From: Glaciecola nitratireducens FR1064
GTDB lineage: Bacteria > Pseudomonadota > Gammaproteobacteria > Enterobacterales > Alteromonadaceae
Length of the DNA stretch: 64,000 nucleotides
Direction of reading: 5' to 3'
NCBI RefSeq assembly: GCF_000226565.1
Contig: NC_016041.1
Coordinates: 1,612,001-1,676,000 of the forward strand
Below, in pieces: positions 36,804 through 45,920 of this stretch. Within the stretch, counting starts at the first letter, position 1. Each line of letters begins with the position of its first letter. Under the pieces are notes generated by a model. That model was not told the DNA's origin, ran no database searches, and saw only the letters and a program-made list of their open reading frames with translations. Made by a program: the position numbers and the translations under genes.

Positions 36804-39092
36804 TTAGCTTGGCATTGATGCCAATACCGCTTCTGGTCGAATCGGCAAATCTCTCACTCTGGCTCCTACAGCGTTAAAGATTGCGTTAGCAATTGCTGGA
36901 GCGACGGCTATCAAACCGGGTTCGCCTAAGCCTGTGGGAAATTCTGTGTTTTGTACAAAACTGATATCCAACTCTGGAACGTTGTTCATTCTAAGCGGCG
37001 TGTAGGTATTCAGGTTTGTGTCTTTTACTTGGCCTTTTTCGAAGGCTGTACCTTCAAATAAAGCTAAGCTTAGGCCCCACAGCATAGACCCTTCCGTTTG
37101 GGCTAATGCGCCATCGGGATGAACGACAGTTCCGCAGTCCAAGATACCCGTCAATTTGTGTACTTTAACTTGACCGGTTTTTGGATCAACTTCAACGTGC
37201 GCAACGCAGGCACCCCAAGTTGGCATCTCGCGTTCTTGACCTGCTGATATTGCAATGCCCAAGCCTTGATTCTTCGGCAGAGAGCGACCCCAGTCGGACC
37301 GTTCTCGGATTTCTGTTAAGACTTTTGCTAGTCGTTTTGCTCCGCCAACAGAAACCGGTGCTGTTCCTGAGTTTTTGCCTGTGGCATCCAGTAAAGATAA
37401 GCGAAAGTCGATGGGGTCAACTTTTTGCTCATGGGCAATTTCATCCATAAATGACTCAACTGCCCAGCCTGTCCAACCAGGACCGACCGCTCGCAACCAG
37501 CCTGGCACGAATGTTTTCTGTGCCAGCGTGTTGTTAATGGCACGAACTCGATGATTTTCGAGCGTATACCAATGGTCTGCACCTGAAATCGAGAACGGGT
37601 CATATTTACCCTTGCCATTAACGCCTTCTGGCAAGAAGCCAGGAGCCATAGCTAAGGTCGGCCAGCCTGCCGCAGCACCATGTTCGATACCAATTAGTTT
37701 TTGGTCTGCGTCCCAGTAAGCGTTCATCTGCTGCACAGAAGGAGAGCGCACGCAGTCAAAGAGCGTATCGTCTTCACGGGTAAATACGAGCTTAACCGGT
37801 TTGCCAACCGCCTGCGCTGTTAAGGCTGCCGGTATCATGTAATCCCCAGCTAAGCGACGACCGAAGCCTCCACCCAAATAATATTGATGAATAATTACTT
37901 TATCTTCTGGCATGCCCACGGCTTTGGCAACAACAGGCAGAAACAGTGACTGCCATTGGTTGCCGCAATGCACGTGACAAATACCGTCTTTGAATTCCAC
38001 GGCTGCATTCACAGGCTCTAATGTAAAGTGTAGGGCTGACGAAGTGCTGTATACAGATTCAAGGGATGTTTTAGCGGCCTCAGCTGTTTTTGCAATGTCA
38101 CCTTTGTCAACGACAAGCGTGCCTGAGCTTTTATCTTTAGCCAGTGATACACCTTCATCAATAATATTTTGTTCACTTACGTTGGCCGTTTCGCCTAAGT
38201 CATATGAAACTTTAATTGCCTTACCTGCTTTAACCGCACCATAATAAGTGTCGGCCAATACAGTTACCCATCCCTGCACAGTATCACTGGGATCTTTCAG
38301 TATCTCATAACCTTGATAGCCTTTTACTTTCTTGGCATCAGTGTCGTCAACAGTTTTGACTGAACTGCCATGTCGTGTCGGTGGTATGATGGGTCTTGCA
38401 TAGACCATATTGGCCAGTTCTACATCAATACCATATTTCGCACTGCCGTTTGTTTTAGCAGGAATGTCTAGTGCTTGGCTGGGCTTTGCTATTAGCTGAC
38501 GGCTTGCAGGGCTCTTTGGTTTAAATTCGGCTAATTCATCCGCGCTGAATACGCGATCAATCTTGCCGTTTTTCACGACATCGGCAAAACTAATTGACTT
38601 GCTGCCCGCGACGATCATGCTATTTTCTGCTTTACAATCAGCTGGAGCCACACCCAGTAACTTCGCGCCAGCTTCAATTAGTACGGTGCGTCCAGCTGCT
38701 CCAGCTTGGGACATAGGCACATAGCTTTGAAATACCGACCAAGAACCGCCAGTCACCATGTAACCCCATTTGGGGTCTGTATCAACATGCTTAATTTCGA
38801 CCTTGTTCCAATCTGCACCTAATTCGTCGGCAACGATACGTGCTATTGCTGTGCCCACATGTTGGCCCATTTCAGCGCGCGCGACGTTGACTATAATCAG
38901 TCCATTGGTATCAATTTCAAACCATACTGTCGGGCTAAATAATTTGCCCGATAGCTGATTTGCTGCGCTGCCTGTAGCAACTTCAAGCGCATGAATGCTG
39001 GGACCAAATGCCATCATTAGACCGCCACCCACGGTACCAATTAAAAAGTTACGGCGGCTTTGTTCTACACTGTCTTTGCGTAATCGAGTCAT
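36804..39092 (-). CDS. Molybdopterin-binding subunit of xanthine-oxidase-family hydroxylase (IorB-like)
   Basis: Catalytic subunit of 762 residues of a membrane- or periplasm-directed molybdenum hydroxylase (isoquinoline 1-oxidoreductase/aldehyde dehydrogenase type). A twin-arginine signal (SRRNFLIGTVGGGLMMAFG) indicates Tat export of the folded protein. Moco-binding features are LGGGFGRRLAGDY and the C-terminal GLGEPGLIAVAPAIANAIF, which holds the catalytic-type Glu in GEPG. The substrate is unknown. The gene starts 1 nt after the Fe-S subunit stop, so the two subunits are coupled. No c-type cytochrome partner gene, common in this family, is seen next to it. The modABC and mobA genes in the window would supply its cofactor. 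Confidence 0.9.
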   Translation of the reverse strand: MTRLRKDSVEQSRRNFLIGTVGGGLMMAFGPSIHALEVATGSAANQLSGKLFSPTVWFEIDTNGLIIVNVARAEMGQHVGTAIARIVADELGADWNKVEIKHVDTDPKWGYMVTGGSWSVFQSYVPMSQAGAAGRTVLIEAGAKLLGVAPADCKAENSMIVAGSKSISFADVVKNGKIDRVFSADELAEFKPKSPASRQLIAKPSQALDIPAKTNGSAKYGIDVELANMVYARPIIPPTRHGSSVKTVDDTDAKKVKGYQGYEILKDPSDTVQGWVTVLADTYYGAVKAGKAIKVSYDLGETANVSEQNIIDEGVSLAKDKSSGTLVVDKGDIAKTAEAAKTSLESVYSTSSALHFTLEPVNAAVEFKDGICHVHCGNQWQSLFLPVVAKAVGMPEDKVIIHQYYLGGGFGRRLAGDYMIPAALTAQAVGKPVKLVFTREDDTLFDCVRSPSVQQMNAYWDADQKLIGIEHGAAAGWPTLAMAPGFLPEGVNGKGKYDPFSISGADHWYTLENHRVRAINNTLAQKTFVPGWLRAVGPGWTGWAVESFMDEIAHEQKVDPIDFRLSLLDATGKNSGTAPVSVGGAKRLAKVLTEIRERSDWGRSLPKNQGLGIAISAGQEREMPTWGACVAHVEVDPKTGQVKVHKLTGILDCGTVVHPDGALAQTEGSMLWGLSLALFEGTAFEKGQVKDTNLNTYTPLRMNNVPELDISFVQNTEFPTGLGEPGLIAVAPAIANAIFNAVGARVRDLPIRPEAVLASMPS

Positions 39093-39093
39093 A

Positions 39094-39600
39094 TTAACTA
39101 ACTCCCTGAGTGTTTTTTTCTTCTATCTTTGGATTGTAAATCTTGACCACTGTGTCTGATTGCGTTGCCACATCTTTGATGGCTTCTTTAATACGTGCAT
39201 AGGTCATGCAGCGACACAAGTTTCCGCTCATGTAGGAAACGATTTCTTCTTCGCTAGGGTTAGCGTTAGTGGCAAGTAAAGCGGCGGCTTGCATAATTTG
39301 TCCTGATTGGCAGTAGCCACATTGTGGTACTTGATGCTCCACCCACGCTTTTTGCAAGGGGTGTTGTCCTTCTAAACCTTCAATCGTGCGGATTTCGGCA
39401 TTCGCGACGCTACTTATCGGAAGCGAGCATGAGCGCACTGGCGAACCGTTCAGGTGCACTGTGCATGCACCACACATGGCAATCCCGCAGCCAAACTTAG
39501 TTCCTTTTAAGTCGAACTCGTCGCGTATAACCCACAACAAAGGAGTATCGGCCTCTGCATCGGATTTTATCTTTTTACCGTTCAATGAAAATTCAATCAT
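39094..39600 (-). CDS. (2Fe-2S) subunit of the molybdenum hydroxylase (IorA-like)
   Basis: Electron-transfer subunit of 168 residues with two [2Fe-2S] clusters. The plant-ferredoxin-type cluster uses Cys38, Cys43, Cys46 and Cys58 (GCGIAMCGACTVHLNG). The helical domain uses Cys94, Cys97, Cys129 and Cys131 (PQCGYCQSGQIM and GNLCRCMTY). All eight ligands are present. It has no signal of its own and would be carried through Tat with the large subunit. It is first in a two-gene operon. The last roughly 20 residues are a charged tail not needed for the fold. Confidence 0.93.
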   Translation of the reverse strand: MIEFSLNGKKIKSDAEADTPLLWVIRDEFDLKGTKFGCGIAMCGACTVHLNGSPVRSCSLPISSVANAEIRTIEGLEGQHPLQKAWVEHQVPQCGYCQSGQIMQAAALLATNANPSEEEIVSYMSGNLCRCMTYARIKEAIKDVATQSDTVVKIYNPKIEEKNTQGVS

Positions 39601-39797
39601 AGTGCTTACCTGTTCGCTAGTGCCAGTTAATTAATATATCTGCAGTGTAGAAAGGGTAGACGCTATGAGCAAACTATGCAACACACATTGTTTTTCTTAG
39701 TTTTACATTACCGTCTTCGTCTCACAAACGTGCTCGGCGTTAAGGTCTGTTTTTGTGTATAAATATGGCGTACTTATTGATGATGTTAACTGCTCAT

Positions 39798-39836
39798 AAA
39801 AAAGGCTAGCAGGAGTTTCCCGTGCTAGCCTTTTTT
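39798..39836 (-). terminator. Terminator of the S9 peptidase gene
   Basis: An 11-bp perfect stem (39801-39811 with 39823-39833) with an 11-nt loop. A T run follows on both strands (39798-39803 for minus, 39831-39836 for plus). It lies 19 nt after the S9 peptidase stop codon and upstream of the hydroxylase operon. Confidence 0.92.
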
Positions 39837-39854
39837 GTGTTGATGTACCAAAAA

Positions 39855-41945
39855 CTATTTTTTTTCTGCGTCTTTATACTTATCGAACCAAGCTATAATA
39901 TGACCAATCTTTCTACTTAGGTTTGATGGCTTAGCAGCTATGCCGTGATAGGCGCCTTGGATACGCACGAGCGAACTCTCGACGCCCTCAAGTCGCAAAG
40001 CACCGTAGTATTGTTCACTTTCACTCATAGGTGTTCGAACATCTAACTCTCCAGTTAGTACCATAGTAGGGGTAGTGACATTACCAACTAAGCGAAGTGG
40101 TGAATGATCCCAATATTGGTCAACATCATTCCAAGGTAAATCGGTAAACCAGTATTTGGCCATAAAGGTGTATATATCACTTGTACCAATCATACTAATC
40201 CAGTTGATGACCGGCTTTGCAACAACGGCTGCTCTGAAACGATCTGTACTGCCGACTATCCATGCTGTTAGCACGCCGCCGCCAGAACCACCTGTCACAA
40301 ACAGATTGCTTTCATCTATGTAACCCTTCGCAATTGTGGCGTCGACCATGTCCATCAAATCGTTGTAATCTTCAGATGGATAGTTTTTATCGATTAGGTT
40401 GGCAAATTCAGTACCCATTGAAGTAGAACCTCTAGGATTACCGTAAACCACAACGTAGCCCGCCGCAGCAAACATTTGTATCTCGGTCGAAAACTCAGGC
40501 CCATATGCGGTGTGAGGTCCACCATGAATTTCTAAAATCAGAGGATACTTCTTTGCTGGATCGAACTTCGGCGGTTTGACGATCCAAGCCAGTAACTCAC
40601 GCTCATCAACGCTACTTTTTACTTTGATGAGTTCGGGTTTATTAAGTGTTTTATGGCCAAAAATATCGCTGTTTAAGTCGGTGAGTTTACGCATGTCACC
40701 ACGCTTGCTTAAAACCGCTAAATCGGCAGGACGATCACCGGTGGATAGAGTAAACACCACTCGTCCGTCTTCCGTGGCATCATAATCACCTGATGTATAA
40801 GGCCGGCCTAGACTAAGGCCTCCCAATGCGTCGGTTTTCTCTGTCAGCTTGCCCGATAAGGTCACGTAAGCGACGTGTTTTTTGCCTGCATTGTCATAGC
40901 TAAAGTATAAACCCTTGCCATTATCGGCCCATTTTACGTTACCTACCGCACGGTCTAAATTTGGGGTCAGGTCTTTCACGTTTTTCCCATCTGTATTCAT
41001 CACATAAAGACGTTCAATCTGATTAGACTTACCGTTGTCATCAAAACCCGTGAACGCGATTAGCTTGCCATCAGGGCTCAAACTAGGATTGCTTTCAGGG
41101 CCCGTTGAATCAGTTAGCTTCGTTACACTGCCATCTTTGACATCAACCGAAAGTAAATCGCTGTTAAAGATATCGAAATCACTGTCTGCACGAACATTGG
41201 CTGACATAACGATGTGGCTGCCAGGCTGAGTCCACATTAACTGACCGCCGTAATCAAAGTCGCCTGATGTTATTTGTCGAGGTGTGCCACCAAATGCGGG
41301 AACCACATAAACTTGCATATTCCCAGGACGGTTCATACCTGCGCCATCACGCTGAAACAATGTTTGGTCAATATATTGTGCGTCGTCAGCCCATGTTGCG
41401 TCCTTAGGTTTAAAAGACAAACTGAATAACGATTTAGGTTTAGAGGGGGTAAACATTGCAAAGGCTAATTGCTGGCCATCGGGTGAGAAACTGAGGCTGT
41501 TGGGTCGCATTGCTACATCGGTTACACGCGCCGTCATGCCACTGGCCATATCTCGCACATATATTTGTGTTGCGCCTTCTTTACCTGATAGATACGCCAT
41601 TTTAGAACCGTTTGGAGAAAACACCGCGCCGTAATGGCTATCTTTGCTAGATATTAGAGGCATGTGTTGAGTGCCATCGAGCGAAACTGTCCACAAATTT
41701 GTGCGCTGGGCGTCTACCATAATGTCCATACTGTTGCGCTCGTATAGCACTGTTTTACCATCAGGCATAACAACAGGATTAGACGCGTATTCGATATTAA
41801 ATATGTCCTCATAAGTAATGAGGCTTTTGTCAACAGGAGCCTGGCTCTTGCTGCCATCTTCGCTAGCAAGTGTTCCTGCAGAAATCGCGCTTAGCGCAAA
41901 TCCGAAGCCCAACGCTATGCTAGTGTTCCTTATTTTCGTTTTCAT
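39855..41945 (-). CDS. S9 family prolyl-oligopeptidase-like peptidase
   Basis: Exported serine peptidase of 696 residues. A signal peptide (LGFGFALSAISAGTLAS) is followed by a beta-propeller with Tol-B-like blades (SFSPDGQQLAFA; SLSPDGKLIAFTG) and a C-terminal alpha/beta-hydrolase domain from about residue 440. Ser554 in GGSGGG and His667 in GAYHGI form the triad with an Asp in GELDVRTP. The sequence resembles the dipeptidyl/acylaminoacyl peptidase branch (S9C). It probably degrades peptides in the periplasm. AAGGA precedes the ATG at a good distance. It is monocistronic. Confidence 0.93.
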   Translation of the reverse strand: MKTKIRNTSIALGFGFALSAISAGTLASEDGSKSQAPVDKSLITYEDIFNIEYASNPVVMPDGKTVLYERNSMDIMVDAQRTNLWTVSLDGTQHMPLISSKDSHYGAVFSPNGSKMAYLSGKEGATQIYVRDMASGMTARVTDVAMRPNSLSFSPDGQQLAFAMFTPSKPKSLFSLSFKPKDATWADDAQYIDQTLFQRDGAGMNRPGNMQVYVVPAFGGTPRQITSGDFDYGGQLMWTQPGSHIVMSANVRADSDFDIFNSDLLSVDVKDGSVTKLTDSTGPESNPSLSPDGKLIAFTGFDDNGKSNQIERLYVMNTDGKNVKDLTPNLDRAVGNVKWADNGKGLYFSYDNAGKKHVAYVTLSGKLTEKTDALGGLSLGRPYTSGDYDATEDGRVVFTLSTGDRPADLAVLSKRGDMRKLTDLNSDIFGHKTLNKPELIKVKSSVDERELLAWIVKPPKFDPAKKYPLILEIHGGPHTAYGPEFSTEIQMFAAAGYVVVYGNPRGSTSMGTEFANLIDKNYPSEDYNDLMDMVDATIAKGYIDESNLFVTGGSGGGVLTAWIVGSTDRFRAAVVAKPVINWISMIGTSDIYTFMAKYWFTDLPWNDVDQYWDHSPLRLVGNVTTPTMVLTGELDVRTPMSESEQYYGALRLEGVESSLVRIQGAYHGIAAKPSNLSRKIGHIIAWFDKYKDAEKK

Positions 41946-42221
41946 TATTTTTCCTTTTGAAGCTAAATTGAGTTACCCATTGTAGCCTGCGTATTCTTAT
42001 TCATTGAGCTTAGCCAAGAGGTGACAGTCAACAAATCAGTAGTCAAAGAGTATACGATGCATTAATGCTATTCAATAGGACTGGCATTCGAATATATTTG
42101 CCCGTATTGGCGGCTGTTTTCGATTTATTTTTAAAAGTTTAAGCTCTATAGGCAAAAAATGCGCTAACCCTTTCATATTCAACTTTAAGTGATGCTTTTT
42201 GAAGATACGAAGGAAAATAAG

Positions 42222-42671
42222 ATGCAGTTAAACAACGCTCAAGATCAAAGTACACAGGCGATGACAGAGGTTTCATTGGCACTTTCCATGGCATTCTTTT
42301 CATTGCTGCTAGTTGCATTGATATCTATTGGTGTTCCTGAATCAGCGGATGGAGAGCAAATAAAGGCTGTCACTGTGCCTGAGTTCGTGCTTACCGAAAC
42401 GAGTTCTTCAGCAAAAGATACTCAAGCGGAAAACGAAGCACTTGCAACACAATATATCTTTTATTTTAATTCCAAGTTTTATGATCAGCACTTGAAGGAT
42501 GTTGCAATGAGCAAGCTTGATACTATGCAAAAATTGGTTATAGCAATGCCAACGGACACCGATGTTTCTCAAGCATTAGCATTACAGAAGCAGTTTAGAT
42601 CTTTCGATTTATCGCTTACTATTATGGATGATAAATGGCGGGCTGCTTTCGAAGACAGCATGAAAATATGA
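42222..42671 (+). CDS. Small ExbD/MotB-like membrane protein (proposed)
   Basis: Protein of 149 residues with a short cytoplasmic N-terminus, one membrane helix (about 15-37) and a periplasmic domain of about 110 residues. The helix start AMTEVSLALSMAFFSLL lines up with the ExbD/TolR/MotB pattern in which an acidic residue opens the helix (ExbD: LVDVMLVLLIIF). Here the acidic residue is Glu16 instead of Asp. No OmpA-type peptidoglycan motif is obvious. I chose ATG 42222 because GAAGGA lies 7 nt upstream; GTG 42189 and ATG 42192 lack such a site. It heads the 42.2-56.1 kb locus. A matching ExbB-like subunit is encoded at 54025. The assignment rests on short similarity and topology. Confidence 0.6.
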   Translation: MQLNNAQDQSTQAMTEVSLALSMAFFSLLLVALISIGVPESADGEQIKAVTVPEFVLTETSSSAKDTQAENEALATQYIFYFNSKFYDQHLKDVAMSKLDTMQKLVIAMPTDTDVSQALALQKQFRSFDLSLTIMDDKWRAAFEDSMKI

Positions 42672-42684
42672 GCACTTTACGCTT

Positions 42685-43134
42685 ATGAAAATTGAATGTA
42701 GACAGCAAAAAGCATCGAAAAAAAAGCGCGTTTCATCAAGCTATTATCTGACGCCTAGGCTATTGGCTGCGAGCCAGATGACGCTAGTGACGATTGGCGG
42801 TATTATTTTAACTTACCTCATTGCAATTTCGTTGACGGAAAAAAGCAACTCACAAGCGAGCGCAGCGAAAATTAATCAGTATAAATTTAGCTCGGAACTT
42901 GCAAATAAACGACAGTTAATTGTCGCCCTGCAGTCAATTCGAATGCATAACGTGACAAGATACCAGCGTAAAACTGAGCAAAAGCTTGAACAGCCACCTT
43001 TAAGCCTTTCTAAAACCAATGATACTGCAGATGATTTGAGCCGAATTTCTAGTGCTCTTATCTTAAATAGAAACAACGTAAACAACTCTGCATCTTTTGC
43101 CGCATCAGTTACGCCAGTTCAGCAAGGCTGGTGA
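42685..43134 (+). CDS. Single-pass membrane protein of unknown function
   Basis: Protein of 149 residues that I do not recognise. A basic cytoplasmic start (RQQKASKKKRVSS) is followed by one membrane helix (about 30-52, MTLVTIGGIILTYLIAISL). The remaining roughly 95 residues are periplasmic, polar and rich in Ser, Asn and Gln. It starts 13 nt after the ExbD/MotB-like gene and is presumably cotranscribed with it. A 221-nt gap without genes follows before the kinase operon. In that gap I see AT-rich sequence but no promoter that I can defend. Confidence 0.6.
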   Translation: MKIECRQQKASKKKRVSSSYYLTPRLLAASQMTLVTIGGIILTYLIAISLTEKSNSQASAAKINQYKFSSELANKRQLIVALQSIRMHNVTRYQRKTEQKLEQPPLSLSKTNDTADDLSRISSALILNRNNVNNSASFAASVTPVQQGW

Positions 43135-43355
43135 TTCCGCCAGTCGATTAGCTTATAGAATGCGCTTTTTCTTTTGTGCAAAGTAGGCGCAATTATTGCT
43201 TAACTCTCAAGCATGTTTATAAATAAATGACGCTTCATCATTTTTATCATTGTGCATGTGGTTTTTTGATATTAATAGGGCTAGGCTTTGCCAGAGTGAC
43301 ATTATAAAAATGAGTTCATACTTGAGCTGTATTAAATAGGTTTAGGGCTAAATTT

Positions 43356-45920
43356 TTGTTAAAAAGCATTGGAAAATATAAGATTAATGGACTGATTGCG
43401 CGGGGTATAAGCAGTAAGGTGTATCTCGCTCAAGATCCCAATCTTTCGATACAGGTGGCGATCAAAGTATTTGACTCCCCAATAGAAACCGGTAGCCACA
43501 TCTATGGTGAACCGTTCCAAGGGCACCAGCACGAAGCGAAAAAGCCGCAAACAGATTTTATTAGTGAAAGTAAAATTTTACACCAATTATCATCGGCTCC
43601 TCATATTGTCCCATTCATGGAATTTGATTTTACTGAATCAAAGCAAGCTTTTATTGTAATGCCTTATTACAAAAGATCGTTAGCAGATCTGTTAGGCGCG
43701 CAAAACAAAATAAGCACGCGTCAAACCTTGCTTTTTGCAAAGCAAATTTTAACGGGCCTGGAGTCTATTCATGCTGCAGGTCTGGTTCACCTTGATATCA
43801 AACCCGCGAATATTTTACTAGATGACAATGACCAAGTGCTCATTGCAGACTTTGGTATTTCGATAGCGAAGGCGTTGCCCGTTTCAAAAAAATCGGACGA
43901 TACCGTTATGTCGGAGCTTGGTAAAACTGGAATTGGCAGCCAATATTATGCAAGCCCAGAGCAATTAGCCGATGCTCAAAATGTGACTGCGCAAAGCGAT
44001 ATCTATGCAGTAGCGGCGTTGATGTACCGTTGTATAAGTGCAGAGCAATTTAGCGAAAAACAACAGCCCTTAAATAAGCTGAATCCGAAAATTGATGACG
44101 CGGTGAGCAACCTTGTTGCACTTGGTTTGTCAACAAGACCGGAACAGCGACCTGAATCAGCTAAACAGATGGCCGACTCTATCGGAAAAATACTGAAAAG
44201 ATTTGAAGATGAGATCAACGGTAAAGGACAAAATAATGATCCTGAAGCCACCCGAGTCTGGGGAAATCGCGCAACAGCTAACAATAATATTGATTCGATA
44301 AAAGAAAGTATTAAACACACTCTGTTAAAGGAAGGAGAAATAAACCAGTTTCATTTTACTCGATTAGAGCTGTTGGCTAAGGCTGAACTGCATGAAACTT
44401 ATTCTCCGCAATGGTTGAGCCAATATATTGAACACACGCAGTCTCAATTAGCACGCGAAAACGCAAATGCCGCTGCGTTTTTTTTGTGGGTGCAGCAAGT
44501 CAATGAAGCAATCAATACAGCTTTACAAAAAATAGGCACACCTACGAAAATGGATGGGCTGTCAGAGGAGAGTAAGCGAAATTTAATTGAACTGGGGAGC
44601 GCGACGCTCAATTTACAAACTCAAGAGTTATCCAACATTATTGAGCGCAAGCTGCTGGCAAAAGTTAGCAAGAGCATTGAACAAAACGCGACAGCTACAG
44701 GCACTAAAAGCAAATCTAGAGGCCGTTTCGTATCTGCTGTTTTTATTATCGTGTGTGCTTTTTTGTTACCTTGGTGGCTGCAGTCTGACAAAACAGGAAA
44801 AAGCCAAGATAACTCAGATGTTGTGGTGTTAAACAACAGTGATAATGAGTTAGCTGTGAACAACTTATCAACTGACGTCAGCAACACACGCGTTCATTCC
44901 GATTCGAGTATTGCGACTGATATATCCGAGATACAGATAAAAAATAGCAGTGCATTAGTTATATCAGCCGGCAATATACAGGTCATTTTGCAGGTGCAGC
45001 CCGCAGATGCCGACGTAGTGCTGCAATCTATGCAAGGGATACCGGTAAGCAACGAGAATGTTCAGAAAGGTGAATATTGGTTGCGAGTAAGCAAAAATGG
45101 CTATAAAACGGTTTCAAAGAAAATTAATATTGACATCAATCCGTACATTATTAGCGAACAACTTGAGCTGTCGGATACACGTTACTTCATTGGCAACACA
45201 GATAGAACCGTCGCAGACGGCATTCCAGTTGAATTCCTATTATTGCCGAAACAAACAGTAGCACTCGGCGCAGAAGCTACGAAGTTACACGAAGCACGAA
45301 TTCGAATGATGTCATTCGAGGTGACTAACCAGCTATATTCAGCCTGTGTAAGTGATGGTAAGTGTGCGACATCAACGAAGCTATCCACCGACCCTCGATA
45401 TCGCACTTTTTCTCTACCGCAACATCCGGCCGTTAACGTCAGTTGGTATGATATTACGGAGCAGTTTATTCCTTGGTTGTCTGCTCAAACCAACTCAGAA
45501 CTGCGCCTACCGACCAAGGAAGAGTGGGAGTTTGCTGCAGCAGGCACGGTAGATGGTAGCTCCAAGACTTATAGTTGGGGGACAAGAATGCAAATGAATA
45601 GTGCACATTGCAAAAACTGCAGCAGCGCTAACCAGGGTCGTGTTGACACCACGATGCCTGTGCGCAGTTTTACCGCAAATAGCTGGCAGTTATACGATAT
45701 GCATGGCAATGTACAAGAATGGACGGCCACTTGCCCTCAGCCGAGAAGTGCGTTGTCGTCACAGTCTAATTTAGCGCCGCGATGCGATTTAGCCATCGTA
45801 AAAGGAGGTTCATGGTTAAGCGATAAGTCTGACTTAGCTATTTCAATCGATGATTTTTTGAAGAAAACAGTTAGATCACATACCACAGGATTTAGGTTGG
45901 TAGAGGAAGTAAATGAATAA
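43356..45920 (+). CDS. Ser/Thr kinase with PEGA-like and C-terminal FGE-like domains
   Basis: Membrane kinase of 854 residues. Hanks-type kinase domain (about 6-285): ATP lysine Lys37 in VAIKVF, catalytic Asp147 in HLDIKPANILL and metal-binding Asp165 in DFG. The catalytic loop is HLD, not HRD, and the glycine loop is reduced (ARGISSKVYLA). A helical region (about 300-455), a membrane helix (about 458-477), a PEGA-like beta module (about 541-605) and a sulfatase-modifying-factor/FGE-like domain (about 625-854) follow. The last has NVSWYD, LRLPTKEEWEFAA, MHGNVQEW and GGSW. The FGE-like domain would lie in the periplasm. It resembles T6SS PpkA-type architecture, but no T6SS genes are near. The start is a TTG at 43356. 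It overlaps the next gene by 8 nt. Confidence 0.9.
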   Translation: MLKSIGKYKINGLIARGISSKVYLAQDPNLSIQVAIKVFDSPIETGSHIYGEPFQGHQHEAKKPQTDFISESKILHQLSSAPHIVPFMEFDFTESKQAFIVMPYYKRSLADLLGAQNKISTRQTLLFAKQILTGLESIHAAGLVHLDIKPANILLDDNDQVLIADFGISIAKALPVSKKSDDTVMSELGKTGIGSQYYASPEQLADAQNVTAQSDIYAVAALMYRCISAEQFSEKQQPLNKLNPKIDDAVSNLVALGLSTRPEQRPESAKQMADSIGKILKRFEDEINGKGQNNDPEATRVWGNRATANNNIDSIKESIKHTLLKEGEINQFHFTRLELLAKAELHETYSPQWLSQYIEHTQSQLARENANAAAFFLWVQQVNEAINTALQKIGTPTKMDGLSEESKRNLIELGSATLNLQTQELSNIIERKLLAKVSKSIEQNATATGTKSKSRGRFVSAVFIIVCAFLLPWWLQSDKTGKSQDNSDVVVLNNSDNELAVNNLSTDVSNTRVHSDSSIATDISEIQIKNSSALVISAGNIQVILQVQPADADVVLQSMQGIPVSNENVQKGEYWLRVSKNGYKTVSKKINIDINPYIISEQLELSDTRYFIGNTDRTVADGIPVEFLLLPKQTVALGAEATKLHEARIRMMSFEVTNQLYSACVSDGKCATSTKLSTDPRYRTFSLPQHPAVNVSWYDITEQFIPWLSAQTNSELRLPTKEEWEFAAAGTVDGSSKTYSWGTRMQMNSAHCKNCSSANQGRVDTTMPVRSFTANSWQLYDMHGNVQEWTATCPQPRSALSSQSNLAPRCDLAIVKGGSWLSDKSDLAISIDDFLKKTVRSHTTGFRLVEEVNE

